DNA of 64,000 bases from Halorubrum lacusprofundi ATCC 49239 (GCF_000022205.1 NC_012030.1:124001-188000); one strand, 5' to 3'. Positions 35,488 through 43,985 are shown, numbered from the stretch's first letter. Notes: generated by a model from the letters alone, not told the origin. A program made the numbers and translations.

Positions 35488-36765
35488 TTACGACTTTTCC
35501 AGTCGATTCAGCGAGCAGATCTCGTTGTCCGTCCCAACGAACACGTACTCCCCTATCGCAGAGACCCGATCAGGGGCGTTGACCGAGTGGCTCCACGTCT
35601 GCTCGCCGTCTGGGGTGAACGTTGCGAGCTGTGTCTCGCCCCCTTGAACGAACACGGTGTGATCGGCCTCAGCGCCGTTATTGATGACGGTCAGCGTTTT
35701 GATCGGCCCATCGCCGACTGACGCCTGCCAGAGTTCGTCTCCAGTTGTCGCGTCTATTGCACGGAGCGTCTCGCCACCGAGATAGGCGATGTCTCCGTAT
35801 ACAGTTGTCCTCGGAGTCCATTCAAAATCTGGTTGGACAATCGGTTGGATCGGCTCGGAGGTCCAGGATCGCTCGCCGGTTGCAACCTCGAAAGCCTGGA
35901 GTTGGTGGGCGTCTCCGTCATCACCGCTTGTAAAGACGAACACACGATCAGACGTGGTCCCGACAATACTCTCGCCTGTTTGTGCAGTAGTAGTGTCGAA
36001 TTCTGTGCGCCACTGCTCGGCACCGTCCGAACTCGCAGCGATCCGATCACTGGTCATAACGTAACTGATTCCGTCCGAGAGCTGAACTTCCCCTATCACT
36101 TGATCGCCGGTTTCGAACTCCCACCGCACGGTTCCCGCAGTCGGATCGAGTCCGAGGACTGTGTAGCCCGTTTCGACAACGACAGTGTCGGTGACGTCGA
36201 CGATTGTCGGCGACAATCTACTACCCTGTAGGTTGTACTCCCAGCGTAGATCTCCTGAAGCTACATCAAATGCGTACACCCGGCTGTCGGCGACGTAGAC
36301 TGTGTCGTTGGCTACACGTGGACGCTCGTAACCGACTGCAGTGTTCACGATCCAGCGCTTCGTGCCGTCCATATTGAGAGCAACCACTCCGTTGCCGTCT
36401 TGGGGGCCACCCCGGGTGAGGTATATTCCATCGTCAACTGTGACGGCAGTAAAGTGATCAACGTCTCGTTCGGTTTCATAGCTCCATGTAATCGATCCGG
36501 TCTCAGCACTCAGGGCGATAGCTTCCCTCGTCTCCGATCTGCGTTCGGTAATATCTCTCCGACCGAGTACTGTATCCCCTACCACACTGTCGACTTCCAG
36601 ATCTCCTGGAACACACCAATCGTACTTGGTTCGGTATAGGCTAGGAGCGTCTGTGTTGGAATCGTCGTCGGATCCCTGCAACATACCTAGGCATCCAGAC
36701 AGCAGTGATGATCCGATGACAGTGGCCCCTGCTGCCATTTTCGAAAGTTGTCGCCGTTTCATCAT
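35488..36765 (-). CDS. PQQ-type beta-propeller lipoprotein
   Basis: About 425 residues from ATG at 36765. The signal MMKRRQLSKMAAGATVIGSS ends in a lipobox (LLSGC). The mature protein is a series of beta-propeller blades with the PQQ-like repeat pattern (VYAFDVASGDLRWEYNL, LGLDPTAGTVRWEFETGD, RAIDATTGDELWQASVG). Such proteins are surface-anchored and act as scaffolds, like archaeal PQQ-binding-like proteins; enzyme activity is not evident. Divergent promoter region shared with the gene at 36936. A paralog is at 37931-39139. Confidence 0.85.
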   Translation of the reverse strand: MMKRRQLSKMAAGATVIGSSLLSGCLGMLQGSDDDSNTDAPSLYRTKYDWCVPGDLEVDSVVGDTVLGRRDITERRSETREAIALSAETGSITWSYETERDVDHFTAVTVDDGIYLTRGGPQDGNGVVALNMDGTKRWIVNTAVGYERPRVANDTVYVADSRVYAFDVASGDLRWEYNLQGSRLSPTIVDVTDTVVVETGYTVLGLDPTAGTVRWEFETGDQVIGEVQLSDGISYVMTSDRIAASSDGAEQWRTEFDTTTAQTGESIVGTTSDRVFVFTSGDDGDAHQLQAFEVATGERSWTSEPIQPIVQPDFEWTPRTTVYGDIAYLGGETLRAIDATTGDELWQASVGDGPIKTLTVINNGAEADHTVFVQGGETQLATFTPDGEQTWSHSVNAPDRVSAIGEYVFVGTDNEICSLNRLEKS

Positions 36766-36935
36766 AAACTGTCCCGAGTCATCATACAAGTAAGTACTCA
36801 ATCACATTGCAGCAAGAACACGGGTTCAACGCCGCGTCGACTGGTCGATATCCCAGCTTCAACGTCGACTCATACTTTAAAAATAAAACCCAACATTTCC
36901 AACAGAACAAAATAGCAGTCGCTGCTCGTTTTGGT

Positions 36936-37874
36936 ATGACTCTCACTCGTCGACGTACACTCCAAGCAACTGGGACTGTGGCTCTCACGACTCTCACAGG
37001 TTGTCTGAACGATACCAATTTTGGATCTCAAGGCACAACTAAGGAGTATACCCTCGATATTGATCGGATTGAGAGCTCACCTGTCGAGTATGCCCTCTAC
37101 GAACCAGATAATAGCTCCTTGTTCGGCGGGCCTGCACAAACTGCCCTTGAGAATATTCTCCCAGAGGGACGACACACGACGTATGGCTTTGAACCATTGC
37201 CGACCGACGCCTACGTAGAGTACGAGGGATCGTATTATCAGACCAAATACGTCGTCACTGGTCGACAGCAGATAGAGCGACAGATAGTTCGCGTTGAGAC
37301 CGTCCCACAAGAGCAGGTACCTGATGATTCGATTCTGGTTGAGACGCTAGACCGACCGAGTGCTCGAATCATAAAAATACTGCACTCATATACTGTGAGT
37401 GGTGGAGAATCAGGCACTGCAGAGTTGCTTCGAGACGACGGGTATGTGTTACGGTGGCCGAGCGAACGTGAGAGTCGACTCGCAAGCGGTGAATTAAATG
37501 AACAAGTCGTGACCATGACCGATAGCGGGGCGTGGGCCTACCGTGTCGACATCACGACGGAGCAACTCACAGAAACCGCTCATACCGCCTTTGCTGTTGA
37601 GGTGGCAAGCTCCCAGAGCGACTTCCGCAAGGTTGTCTTCGGCTCTCGGATCGATACGGAACTCTCTCCAGATGCGTTGCCAGCAGAACCACAAGAGATC
37701 CTCGAGCAGGCGATTGCCGAAGAGACCTACACAGAAGAGGCTCCAATAACTGAGGCATTTGAGAGGCTGCTTGATCTTCTCGGACTTGGAGCGGTCGACA
37801 CAGCAGAGAATGGCAAACAACTCTGGTACAACGACGAATTCTACCGGTATGGCCTGTACATCAATACCAACTAA
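36936..37874 (+). CDS. Secreted lipoprotein, hypothetical
   Basis: About 312 residues from ATG at 36936, where TLTRRRTLQATGTVALTTLT forms a Tat-like signal and LTGC a lipobox. A TATA-like TTTAAAAATA at 36875-36884 fits this start. Strand-rich body with repeated Tyr-rich segments (AYVEYEGSYYQTKYVVTGR) and a C-terminus LWYNDEFYRYGLYIN like its neighbours. No family recognised. Followed by the propeller gene 56 bases downstream, likely the same operon. Confidence 0.7.
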   Translation: MTLTRRRTLQATGTVALTTLTGCLNDTNFGSQGTTKEYTLDIDRIESSPVEYALYEPDNSSLFGGPAQTALENILPEGRHTTYGFEPLPTDAYVEYEGSYYQTKYVVTGRQQIERQIVRVETVPQEQVPDDSILVETLDRPSARIIKILHSYTVSGGESGTAELLRDDGYVLRWPSERESRLASGELNEQVVTMTDSGAWAYRVDITTEQLTETAHTAFAVEVASSQSDFRKVVFGSRIDTELSPDALPAEPQEILEQAIAEETYTEEAPITEAFERLLDLLGLGAVDTAENGKQLWYNDEFYRYGLYINTN

Positions 37875-37930
37875 GTGGAGCGATATGACCCTACAGAAGA
37901 CATTTACCACGTACAACAGTTTCTGAAGCT

Positions 37931-39139
37931 ATGAACAGACGGTCTGTCCTTGGAGTCCTCGCAAGCACCAGCCTCACTGGGATTGCGGGCTGTCTCGGGG
38001 ACAGCGGAAACGACGGAGCCAAACCCGCCACGACACCGATCATGAACCGTGAGGTTCCGATTGGTGGCGATATTGGCGGTGTGATTCCGCAATTTCAGGG
38101 CTCTCCCGAACATACAGGAAATCTCGATGCAACAGGGCCGACGGATGGAGTGACGACATACTGGCGTCGGACACCCCATCGATACGACCACTCCCAACCG
38201 GTCGTTGTTGATGACCGGGTGTATGTCTCCTTCGGGGGAAAACTCGTCCAACTTGACCGTGCGACAGGGCAGCGCCAATGGATCACTGATGTCGGCCACG
38301 ACGGTTCTTCGACACCAGCAGTGTACGACGGGACGGTTTACGTCACAGTTTGGAACGGCGGGGAGAACGAAGACCGGGGACTGGCGGCAGTCGACGCCGA
38401 CAGCGGTGATATCACATGGCGAGCCCTCACAGATGCCGACATAAACAGCTCACCAGCTGTGACCGAAGACGGTGTCTTGGTTGGTGGGGGCCTCGGGACC
38501 ACATCTGTGGCGGCGTTCGATCACGACGGTACTGAGCGATGGCGTCACACCCTTGGTGAGTACGCTTCGACGCCAGCGGTGACCGGTGAGACAGTCGTCT
38601 ACGGAGCGGGAACCCCTCAGGTCGTCAGCTACGACGCCGTTTCGGGCGAACGACTCTGGCAGTTCGATACCGATGGTGAGACGACAGCGGCACCTACTAT
38701 TGCGGACAATCGTGTTGTGGTCGGTACGCAGGCCGGAACGCTGTACTCGCTGGACCTACAGGATGGATCTAAAGACTGGAGTATTGACCTCCCGGGCTCT
38801 GTCCGTCGGTCAGTCGCTATGGCTGAAAATCGCATTATCGTGCCGACCGGTGAGGGACTTATCGCGGTCGACACTGCGGGAAACAGAGACTGGACTGTCG
38901 ACACGAGTACAAGGGCTACTGAACCGGTAATTGCTGGAGATGGTGTGTATTTCGGCGATAGACGGATATTGCGGGCACTTTCTCTGACTGATGGCACAGA
39001 GTGGTGGTCCTTTGAGACCCGTAATCGATCTTTCAGTGACTTCGGTCTCGGAGGCATCCAGAGAGCGCCAGCGATCACTAATGGCATCGTGATCGTTGCC
39101 ACCCAGGCTGGTGATGTGTATGCGCTGGGCGAAAAATAA
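37931..39139 (+). CDS. PQQ-type beta-propeller lipoprotein
   Basis: 402 residues. MNRRSVLGVLASTSLTGIAG and a following Cys make a lipoprotein signal. Seven or so blades with PQQ-like motifs are visible (KLVQLDRATGQRQWITDVG, AVDADSGDITWRALTD, SYDAVSGERLWQFDTDGE, YSLDLQDGSKDWSID). Cell-surface scaffold or binding protein by analogy; ligand unknown. It follows the lipoprotein gene at 36936 in the same direction and resembles the divergent gene at 35488. Confidence 0.85.
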   Translation: MNRRSVLGVLASTSLTGIAGCLGDSGNDGAKPATTPIMNREVPIGGDIGGVIPQFQGSPEHTGNLDATGPTDGVTTYWRRTPHRYDHSQPVVVDDRVYVSFGGKLVQLDRATGQRQWITDVGHDGSSTPAVYDGTVYVTVWNGGENEDRGLAAVDADSGDITWRALTDADINSSPAVTEDGVLVGGGLGTTSVAAFDHDGTERWRHTLGEYASTPAVTGETVVYGAGTPQVVSYDAVSGERLWQFDTDGETTAAPTIADNRVVVGTQAGTLYSLDLQDGSKDWSIDLPGSVRRSVAMAENRIIVPTGEGLIAVDTAGNRDWTVDTSTRATEPVIAGDGVYFGDRRILRALSLTDGTEWWSFETRNRSFSDFGLGGIQRAPAITNGIVIVATQAGDVYALGEK

Positions 39140-39274
39140 TCTCGAATATACAAAGCATATCGACAGACTCCTTAATCACGACTAAATTAGTGTCCTCCTC
39201 CAGATCAAGGTACGCTAACTTCCTAAGAGTGAGAATCCAATTAATCCAACCGAGGTCGACTGATTTTGTCCTCC

Positions 39275-39284
39275 CTTTATAATA
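39275..39284 (+). promoter_or_regulatory. TATA box of TBP gene
   Basis: CTTTATAATA ends 30 bases before the ATG at 39314, consistent with a short-leader or leaderless transcript. Confidence 0.6.
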
Positions 39285-39313
39285 CCATATCCGTAACTAG
39301 GTTACATTAATTT

Positions 39314-39874
39314 ATGACCGCACCTACAGAGACAATTGAAATTCAGAACGTTGTTGCATCAACTGGAATCGATCAGGAACTTGATCTCGAAACACTTGTC
39401 GACGATATTCCCGGTGCCGAATTCAACCCAGACAACTTTCCTGGACTCGTTGATCGGACACAAGATCCAAAAGCTGCAGCACTGATTTTTCGCTCCGGGA
39501 AAATCGTCTGTACCGGCGCTGCAAGTGTTGATGATGTCCACGAGGCCCTCGAGATAATTTTTGAGAAGCTTCGTGAGTTAGGTATCCCAGTCACTGACTC
39601 TCCAGAGATCACCGTCCAAAACATTGTTTCGAGTGCAGACCTCGGTTATGATCTTAATTTGAATGCACTCGCGATCGGGCTTGGGTTGGAGGATGTTGAG
39701 TATGAACCCGAACAGTTTCCTGGACTCGTCTACCGAATGGAAGATCCAGGGGTCGTAATCCTCCTCTTTGGGAGCGGTAAAATCGTAATTACGGGTGGTA
39801 AATTTGCTGAGGATGCGACTGCTGCTGTAGAGAATATTGTTGAGAAAATCGATGATCTCGGTCTACTGGGCTAA
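39314..39874 (+). CDS. TATA-box-binding protein (TBP)
   Basis: 186 residues forming two imperfect repeats (about 8-90 and 98-183). Each has the saddle strands ending in FPGL(V)..R...P.....F.SGKIV.TG (FPGLVDRTQDPKAAALIFRS and FPGLVYRMEDPGVVILLFGS). TBP binds the TATA element and recruits TFB and RNA polymerase. Haloarchaea often encode extra TBPs on plasmids. A TFB gene lies 5 kb downstream (45001-45930) on the opposite strand, so the replicon supplies both general factors. Length and motifs are normal for archaeal TBP. Confidence 0.95.
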   Translation: MTAPTETIEIQNVVASTGIDQELDLETLVDDIPGAEFNPDNFPGLVDRTQDPKAAALIFRSGKIVCTGAASVDDVHEALEIIFEKLRELGIPVTDSPEITVQNIVSSADLGYDLNLNALAIGLGLEDVEYEPEQFPGLVYRMEDPGVVILLFGSGKIVITGGKFAEDATAAVENIVEKIDDLGLLG

Positions 39875-40070
39875 GTTTCAGGGCTAGCCGTAGCAGCTGA
39901 TTCGCTCTAGTACGTTTGCGAATAGCGGGATCGACATTTAGTGACAATTCAAATTGGCTTAGATGGGTTATTTTTAGAAATGCCGACTAGCGGTACATTT
40001 GATGGCTGCAGTTGACGTACAATATATTCTAACGAACTGAAGCAGGATACCTAATTGAGTATATGTAGTT

Positions 40071-41000
40071 CTATATTTTTGAAACTGCCTCGATGATCTT
40101 CTGAGCAGTCGAACTAATCCGACCGAGACGGTCCTGGATCACCTCCGAATCCTCGTTTTCCCACGCCGCTAAGTAGAACGCAGACCCACTCGTATCCAAG
40201 TCAAAAAATCGACCGACGATGTACGCAACGGCCTCGGCTTCGACCTCACGTTTTGCCCGCTCGGGTTCACTGTCGACACCGAAGTGCAACAGTGCATGGG
40301 CATACTCATGAATCAACGTCACGGCGAGATCGGCCTGATTCGCACGAGCTTTTGCTTCAATAACGGGGTGAAACGAATGGATACATCGGTACTTGCAGAC
40401 ACCCATCGCCTCTCCGTACTCCCACTCCTCTCCCTCAACAATGCGAACGGTCACACCGAGGTCTTCAGCCACCCCCGTGAGCTTCACCACGAGATCACCA
40501 GCACTCCCAGTGGCCGCAGTCTCCAACTCGGGAAGGAGCTCACCCTCCGTCTGAGAGACATCGAAGACGGTTGTAGGTCTGAACCCCACTAGCCCTTTCG
40601 ACCACTCTCTTGGAGGTGTCTCGTCGTACTCACAGTCGACTTGGTCGTGATAGCTGGGTGCATTCTTGCACTTGGGACAGCGCTTGGCGATGATCGGAGC
40701 CCAGATCCAGATTGCCTGCTCGCCCTTCTGGACATGCCGGTCGAAGTCGGTTCGCCAGGTATGGTAGCCTGCAACCCTTGTTGCCTCGGGACACTGGAGC
40801 TTGATGAGCAGGGTATTTCGATGCGAGTAGTCATGGAAGCGACTCTGGACATCGAGCCACTCCTGAAACTCTTTGCTTTCCTGTGCATCATCGACGTGGT
40901 CGACGAGCTCATCAACCCATTGTTCGATCGTACTGTGCATCTCATCGTGTCGGGTATCGCTCTCCTCGAAGGAAACCGATGTCTCACTCGTTGTAGCCAT
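40071..41000 (-). CDS. ArdC-like protein with M78-type metallopeptidase motif
   Basis: About 309 residues from MATTSETSV at 41000. The N-terminal half (STIEQWVDELVDHVDDAQES, HRNTLLIKLQCPEATRVAGY) resembles the ArdC ssDNA-binding domain. A CPKC knuckle lies in the middle. The C-terminal part has the HExxH zinc-peptidase motif in TLIHEYAHALLHFG and a downstream Glu-rich EVEAEAVAYIVGR. ArdC proteins protect incoming plasmid DNA from restriction during transfer. Last gene of the minus-strand cluster, preceded by the conserved T-tract/hairpin leader. A remnant copy is at 2113-2330. Confidence 0.82.
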   Translation of the reverse strand: MATTSETSVSFEESDTRHDEMHSTIEQWVDELVDHVDDAQESKEFQEWLDVQSRFHDYSHRNTLLIKLQCPEATRVAGYHTWRTDFDRHVQKGEQAIWIWAPIIAKRCPKCKNAPSYHDQVDCEYDETPPREWSKGLVGFRPTTVFDVSQTEGELLPELETAATGSAGDLVVKLTGVAEDLGVTVRIVEGEEWEYGEAMGVCKYRCIHSFHPVIEAKARANQADLAVTLIHEYAHALLHFGVDSEPERAKREVEAEAVAYIVGRFFDLDTSGSAFYLAAWENEDSEVIQDRLGRISSTAQKIIEAVSKI

Positions 41001-41038
41001 GATTTTCACACGACGAGTTCTGCTTCTTCAGAACGCGC

Positions 41039-41063
41039 CGCACCCCTTGGGGCGCGAAAAAAT
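41039..41063 (-). promoter_or_regulatory. T-tract/hairpin leader M1
   Basis: On the minus strand ATTTTTT is followed by CGCG-CCCCAAGGGG-TGCGG, eight bases after the stop of the upstream gene and about 40 bases before the ATG at 41000. Almost identical to M5. Either a TATA-like element with a leader hairpin, or a terminator for the upstream gene. Confidence 0.6.
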
Positions 41064-41070
41064 ACTGCGG

Positions 41071-42072
41071 TTAGGCTGGTGGGAAGTAGACGCTCTGTTC
41101 GCCAGCTAGCTCTTCGAGCTGGTTCCGATGTCGGTGTGTAAAGTAACAGTCGTAGCTGCAGTACCCACAGAGGTCTCCGGTATCGTACTCAGCCACATAG
41201 GGTCCACGTTCGGTCGACCAAACGTTCATACTGCACTCAGAACACGCTGGGCTCTCTATATCGCTCGGTGAGGGCCCACGATACGCGTACTCGACACCGA
41301 CATCCTGGAGGGTCGACTCGGGCCAGACGCCGTGTGCTTGCCAGAACTCTCGAACCTGCCCGAGGCTATAGCGTACGATCTTCCGAACCGTCACGTGATC
41401 GGAATCACGACCACTGTCGTCCCAGCCACGATCGGTCCAGAATTCACCAAATTGAGCCCCTCGATGCAAGCCATTCCAGTCAAGGCCGACAATATCTGCA
41501 GGAGGATCACCCGTCAGCGTTGGACAGGTGAGCTGCTGGATCACCTTGAGTTGTTTCAATGGACTCCCTCCGAGAATATGGACACGTCGACCACGCCAAT
41601 CAGTCGGCTCCGAAAACTCGTGAGCTAGCTTGTCAGCGTATCCCCGTGAGTATCCCACGATGAGGTCCTCTGGTACTGCATGAATGGCTGCACGGCACTT
41701 CGGGACGATCACCAACTCTGATTCTGGATAGCTTGCTTGGATATCGCGAGCAGCAGCTACGTATTCCTCGACCTCGTCGACGCTGTAGGCATCACCGATC
41801 ACGCCGACCTGTGGTTCGTACCGAAAAAACCGCTCCACGTATCGAGTGAGATCGGGATTCCGGAAGTCGTTGTCAAGCATTCCAACTGGCAACTCCAAAT
41901 CCGTGTATTGGTTTTGCTGGTAAGTACAGTCTTCTCGAAAGCCGGTGAGAAAACCGAGGTTGAAGGCATCTAACGCGAAGGGAACGCGGTGGAGAAATGC
42001 GACGTAGTCGGTCTCTCGAGCTGCTACAATCTCGCTGGCTTTGCTACTGGTCGAACGTGCTGATAATGCCAT
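41071..42072 (-). CDS. TGT-like TIM-barrel protein (DUF6610-like)
   Basis: 333 residues. The sequence has features of tRNA-guanine transglycosylase-like TIM barrels: FLTGFREDC, MLDNDF, ELVIVPKC, GYSRGYADKLAHEF, GRRVHILGGSP and ADIVGLDWNGLHRGAQFGEF. The C-terminus has cysteine-rich pairs (CSECSMNVW, then CGYCSYDCYFTHRHR), likely zinc ligands. TGT homologs insert 7-deazaguanine bases, and DpdA relatives do so in DNA. Whether this protein is a base exchanger is inference. Preceded by leader M2 and the 41-bp palindrome B, so it probably starts a transcription unit. Confidence 0.65.
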   Translation of the reverse strand: MALSARSTSSKASEIVAARETDYVAFLHRVPFALDAFNLGFLTGFREDCTYQQNQYTDLELPVGMLDNDFRNPDLTRYVERFFRYEPQVGVIGDAYSVDEVEEYVAAARDIQASYPESELVIVPKCRAAIHAVPEDLIVGYSRGYADKLAHEFSEPTDWRGRRVHILGGSPLKQLKVIQQLTCPTLTGDPPADIVGLDWNGLHRGAQFGEFWTDRGWDDSGRDSDHVTVRKIVRYSLGQVREFWQAHGVWPESTLQDVGVEYAYRGPSPSDIESPACSECSMNVWSTERGPYVAEYDTGDLCGYCSYDCYFTHRHRNQLEELAGEQSVYFPPA

Positions 42073-42096
42073 TTTGAATCATTGCGAGAACTCGCT

Positions 42097-42125
42097 CCCC
42101 GCACACCTCTCGGGGAGAAAAAAAT
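42097..42125 (-). promoter_or_regulatory. T-tract/hairpin leader M2
   Basis: Minus strand: ATTTTTTT, CT, CCCCGAGAGGTGTGCGGGG, 24 bases before the ATG at 42072. Seventeen bases downstream of palindrome B. Same layout as M1, M3-M6. Confidence 0.6.
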
Positions 42126-42142
42126 CGTTATCAGTAGCAGTC

Positions 42143-42183
42143 TTAACCAACAAAATTCGTCGTTACGGCTGAGTGTTGGTTAA
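42143..42183. repeat. 41-bp palindromic element, copy B
   Basis: TTAACCAAC (42143-42151) and GTTGGTTAA (42175-42183) with a 23-base centre containing TTACGGCT. It lies about 71 bases upstream of the start of the gene at 41071-42072, just before its T-tract. Position suggests an operator or activator site. Confidence 0.85.
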
Positions 42184-42220
42184 CATCGCGTGGGCCCAGA
42201 ATGAGTCAGTGAGTGCTCTT

Positions 42221-42451
42221 CTATTCGACTTCGGCCCGGATCTCGTCAGCTCGTCGCTTGAGACGATGGAGAATCAGAACCCGGCGTTGGTTCGCATTTT
42301 CATAGGCGACACACGCCCGCAGCGTCTCCATATCCTTGATCGTCGCAATGCCTGCGTCGACGAGCCGAGTGTTCGACGATTCGAGACGCTGTTGTGGGGT
42401 GAGGCCACTCGATTCTGTGGACTGATCTGCTGAATTACTCGAGGGTGTCAT
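42221..42451 (-). CDS. Small plasmid protein, start donated by IS
   Basis: 76 residues as read now: MTPSSNSADQSTES, GLTPQQRLESSNTRLVDAGI, ATIKDMETLRACVAYENANQ and a basic tail. The native start was probably TTG at 43517 (MSNSADQ...), matching the MSNS start of the neighbouring gene at 43568-43846. IS copy 2 inserted at codons 2-3, and ATGACACCC in its terminal repeat provides a new in-frame start, leaving all residues after Met. The native promoter and leader M6 are now separated. A remnant homolog is at 4291-4379. Function unknown. Confidence 0.65.
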   Translation of the reverse strand: MTPSSNSADQSTESSGLTPQQRLESSNTRLVDAGIATIKDMETLRACVAYENANQRRVLILHRLKRRADEIRAEVE

Positions 42452-43509
42452 AGAATAGTTCTCATAGCGTGATGACGGTGCTTCCTGGATTGTCTCCGCG
42501 TTCGTCGTTGGTGATCGCAATAACGAGACGAAGGCACAGCGCGAGGAACACTTGTGCTCGTGCGTGGACGCGGCCTCGGGCGCGAACGTGCCCGAGGCCG
42601 CAGTCCTTGACGGCGTCGTTGGTTCGTTCGACTCCACTCCGGCGGTTGTACGTCTCGTCTAGCGTCGATTGCTTCAGCTGAACGTCCTCGCTGTGTTCGT
42701 CGATGCGGGCTTCGACCCTGTACTCGATGTCTTTCGGATCGTCGGTGTTTCGTGCGTTGTACGGAGCGACTGGCACGACCCCTGCGGCCAGCAGGTGGTC
42801 GTGCCAGCCGAGCGTGTCGTAGGCGCTGTCTCCAAGCATCCAGATCGGTTTCTCGACGGCGAGCGCGTCACACGTGACGCGCATCGCCGTCTCCTCTGGC
42901 GCTTGCTTGCTCTCGGTGAACTCCGCGGCAATCGGGATCTTTTGCCCGGTCGAGACGATCGTACAGCCGTAGCCGTGGTAGTACTCTTCGGCGGTTGGAT
43001 CGTAGCCTTTCGACGCGTCTTGGTCGGCGGGCATCGTCCTCACGTCGGTGGAATCGATGGAGTAGGTCAAGTCGAGCAGGCCGCGGCAGGCGGCCTGCTC
43101 GACGAGGCGGTCGAAGACCTCGTCGACGACGTGTTCGAGGTCGGTGAGGAAGCGATCGACCGCGTCTCTCGACGGCGGTCGATCGAAGCCACAGCTGAGC
43201 CAGACGACCGTGTTCTGGAGTTCTCGCGTGACTGGACGGATGCCGTAGACGTTCTTGTAGTAGCAGTGCAGGAACGCTCGGAAGAGTGCTGGTGGGTGAT
43301 GATCTCGTGTTCGCCCCCGGCGAGCGGGGGCGAACACATCGAATTCTTCGAGAAAGTCGAACTCAAGATGCTCGAACAACGCGAGCGTCTCGGTCGCCAT
43401 TACATTGAAGAACTCGTCGATAGAAGTCTCCTCTTGCAGGATGCTGGCGCTCGTAGACACAGTTCCAACATCCTGCGTCTTCGTGTGTGACGCTTTCTAT
43501 GACACCCTC
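42441..43509 (-). mobile_element. 1069-bp ISH element, copy 2
   Basis: Same element as copy 1 in opposite orientation. A perfect 6-base target duplication TTACTC flanks it (42435-42440 and 43510-43515), so this is a simple insertion. The terminal repeat provides the current start codon of the gene at 42221. Confidence 0.93.
42462..43460 (-). CDS. DDE transposase (IS4/IS5 superfamily)
   Basis: 332 residues, identical to the product at 31711-32709, including Asp139, Asp211 and Glu278 of the catalytic triad. Functional-looking copy; insertion splits the small plasmid gene at 42221 from its leader. Confidence 0.93.
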   Translation of the reverse strand: MSTSASILQEETSIDEFFNVMATETLALFEHLEFDFLEEFDVFAPARRGRTRDHHPPALFRAFLHCYYKNVYGIRPVTRELQNTVVWLSCGFDRPPSRDAVDRFLTDLEHVVDEVFDRLVEQAACRGLLDLTYSIDSTDVRTMPADQDASKGYDPTAEEYYHGYGCTIVSTGQKIPIAAEFTESKQAPEETAMRVTCDALAVEKPIWMLGDSAYDTLGWHDHLLAAGVVPVAPYNARNTDDPKDIEYRVEARIDEHSEDVQLKQSTLDETYNRRSGVERTNDAVKDCGLGHVRARGRVHARAQVFLALCLRLVIAITNDERGDNPGSTVITL

Positions 43510-43521
43510 TTACTCAATTAA

Positions 43522-43554
43522 ATCGCCTCTACCCTTGGTGAGGCGATGAAAAAA
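43522..43554 (-). promoter_or_regulatory. T-tract/hairpin leader M6
   Basis: Minus strand: ATTTTTTC, then a stem TCGCCTC pairing with GAGGCGA (43523-43529, 43540-43546). It begins 13 bases after the stop of the gene at 43568 and ends 5 bases before the original TTG start of the gene now cut by IS copy 2. Confidence 0.5.
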
Positions 43555-43567
43555 TCAGGTCGACTCG

Positions 43568-43846
43568 CTACTTGGGTACCTCTGCTGGTTGGATCTGGCG
43601 TGTCGACTCAGCAAGGTCGTCAATATATGCTCGAAGAGTCTCCATGTCGGTTCGAGCCTCCTCCAAGGTTTTCGCTTTCACCTTCGCTGTTATTTTGTCT
43701 TGATCCCGTGTCCCCGTCCCACGAGTGAGTTGCACAGTGAGTGAGACACCGACGTCGCTCCGCTCGACGTGCTCTATTTGGTCTGGCTGGGATTGGGTCG
43801 TCGACGATTTTGTGGAATCAGTTTCCGAGTGTTGCGAGTTGGACAT
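43568..43846 (-). CDS. Small acidic plasmid protein
   Basis: 92 residues starting MSNSQHSETDSTKSS, with VGVSLTVQLTRGTGT, a strand-rich part (DKITAKVKAKTLEEA) and TDMETLRAYIDDLAE. The DMETLRA segment is shared with the gene at 42221, so the two are distant paralogs. Preceded by leader M3 and palindrome C, so it starts a transcription unit that would have continued into 42221 before the IS inserted. Confidence 0.65.
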   Translation of the reverse strand: MSNSQHSETDSTKSSTTQSQPDQIEHVERSDVGVSLTVQLTRGTGTRDQDKITAKVKAKTLEEARTDMETLRAYIDDLAESTRQIQPAEVPK

Positions 43847-43878
43847 ACAATTTATACAAGGCTCTCTGATCGGCCTCG

Positions 43879-43900
43879 CACCCCTCAGAGGGTAATAAAA
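43879..43900 (-). promoter_or_regulatory. T-tract/hairpin leader M3
   Basis: Minus strand: TTTTATTA, CCCTCTGAGGGG, TGCGA, 32 bases before the ATG at 43846. The T-tract is interrupted by one A but the hairpin and GTGCG tail match M1/M5. Located 45 bases after palindrome C. Confidence 0.55.
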
Positions 43901-43944
43901 CTCGCAGGCGGCTCGGTAAGTCTCTCAGTGGTTGTTCTACTATC

Positions 43945-43985
43945 TTAACCAACAACGTTGAGAAGAGACGGCTATTGTAGGTTAA
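43945..43985. repeat. 41-bp palindromic element, copy C
   Basis: TTAACCAAC (43945-43953) and GTAGGTTAA (43977-43985, one mismatch) with a 23-base centre containing GACGGCT. About 100 bases upstream of the start of 43568-43846. Confidence 0.78.
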
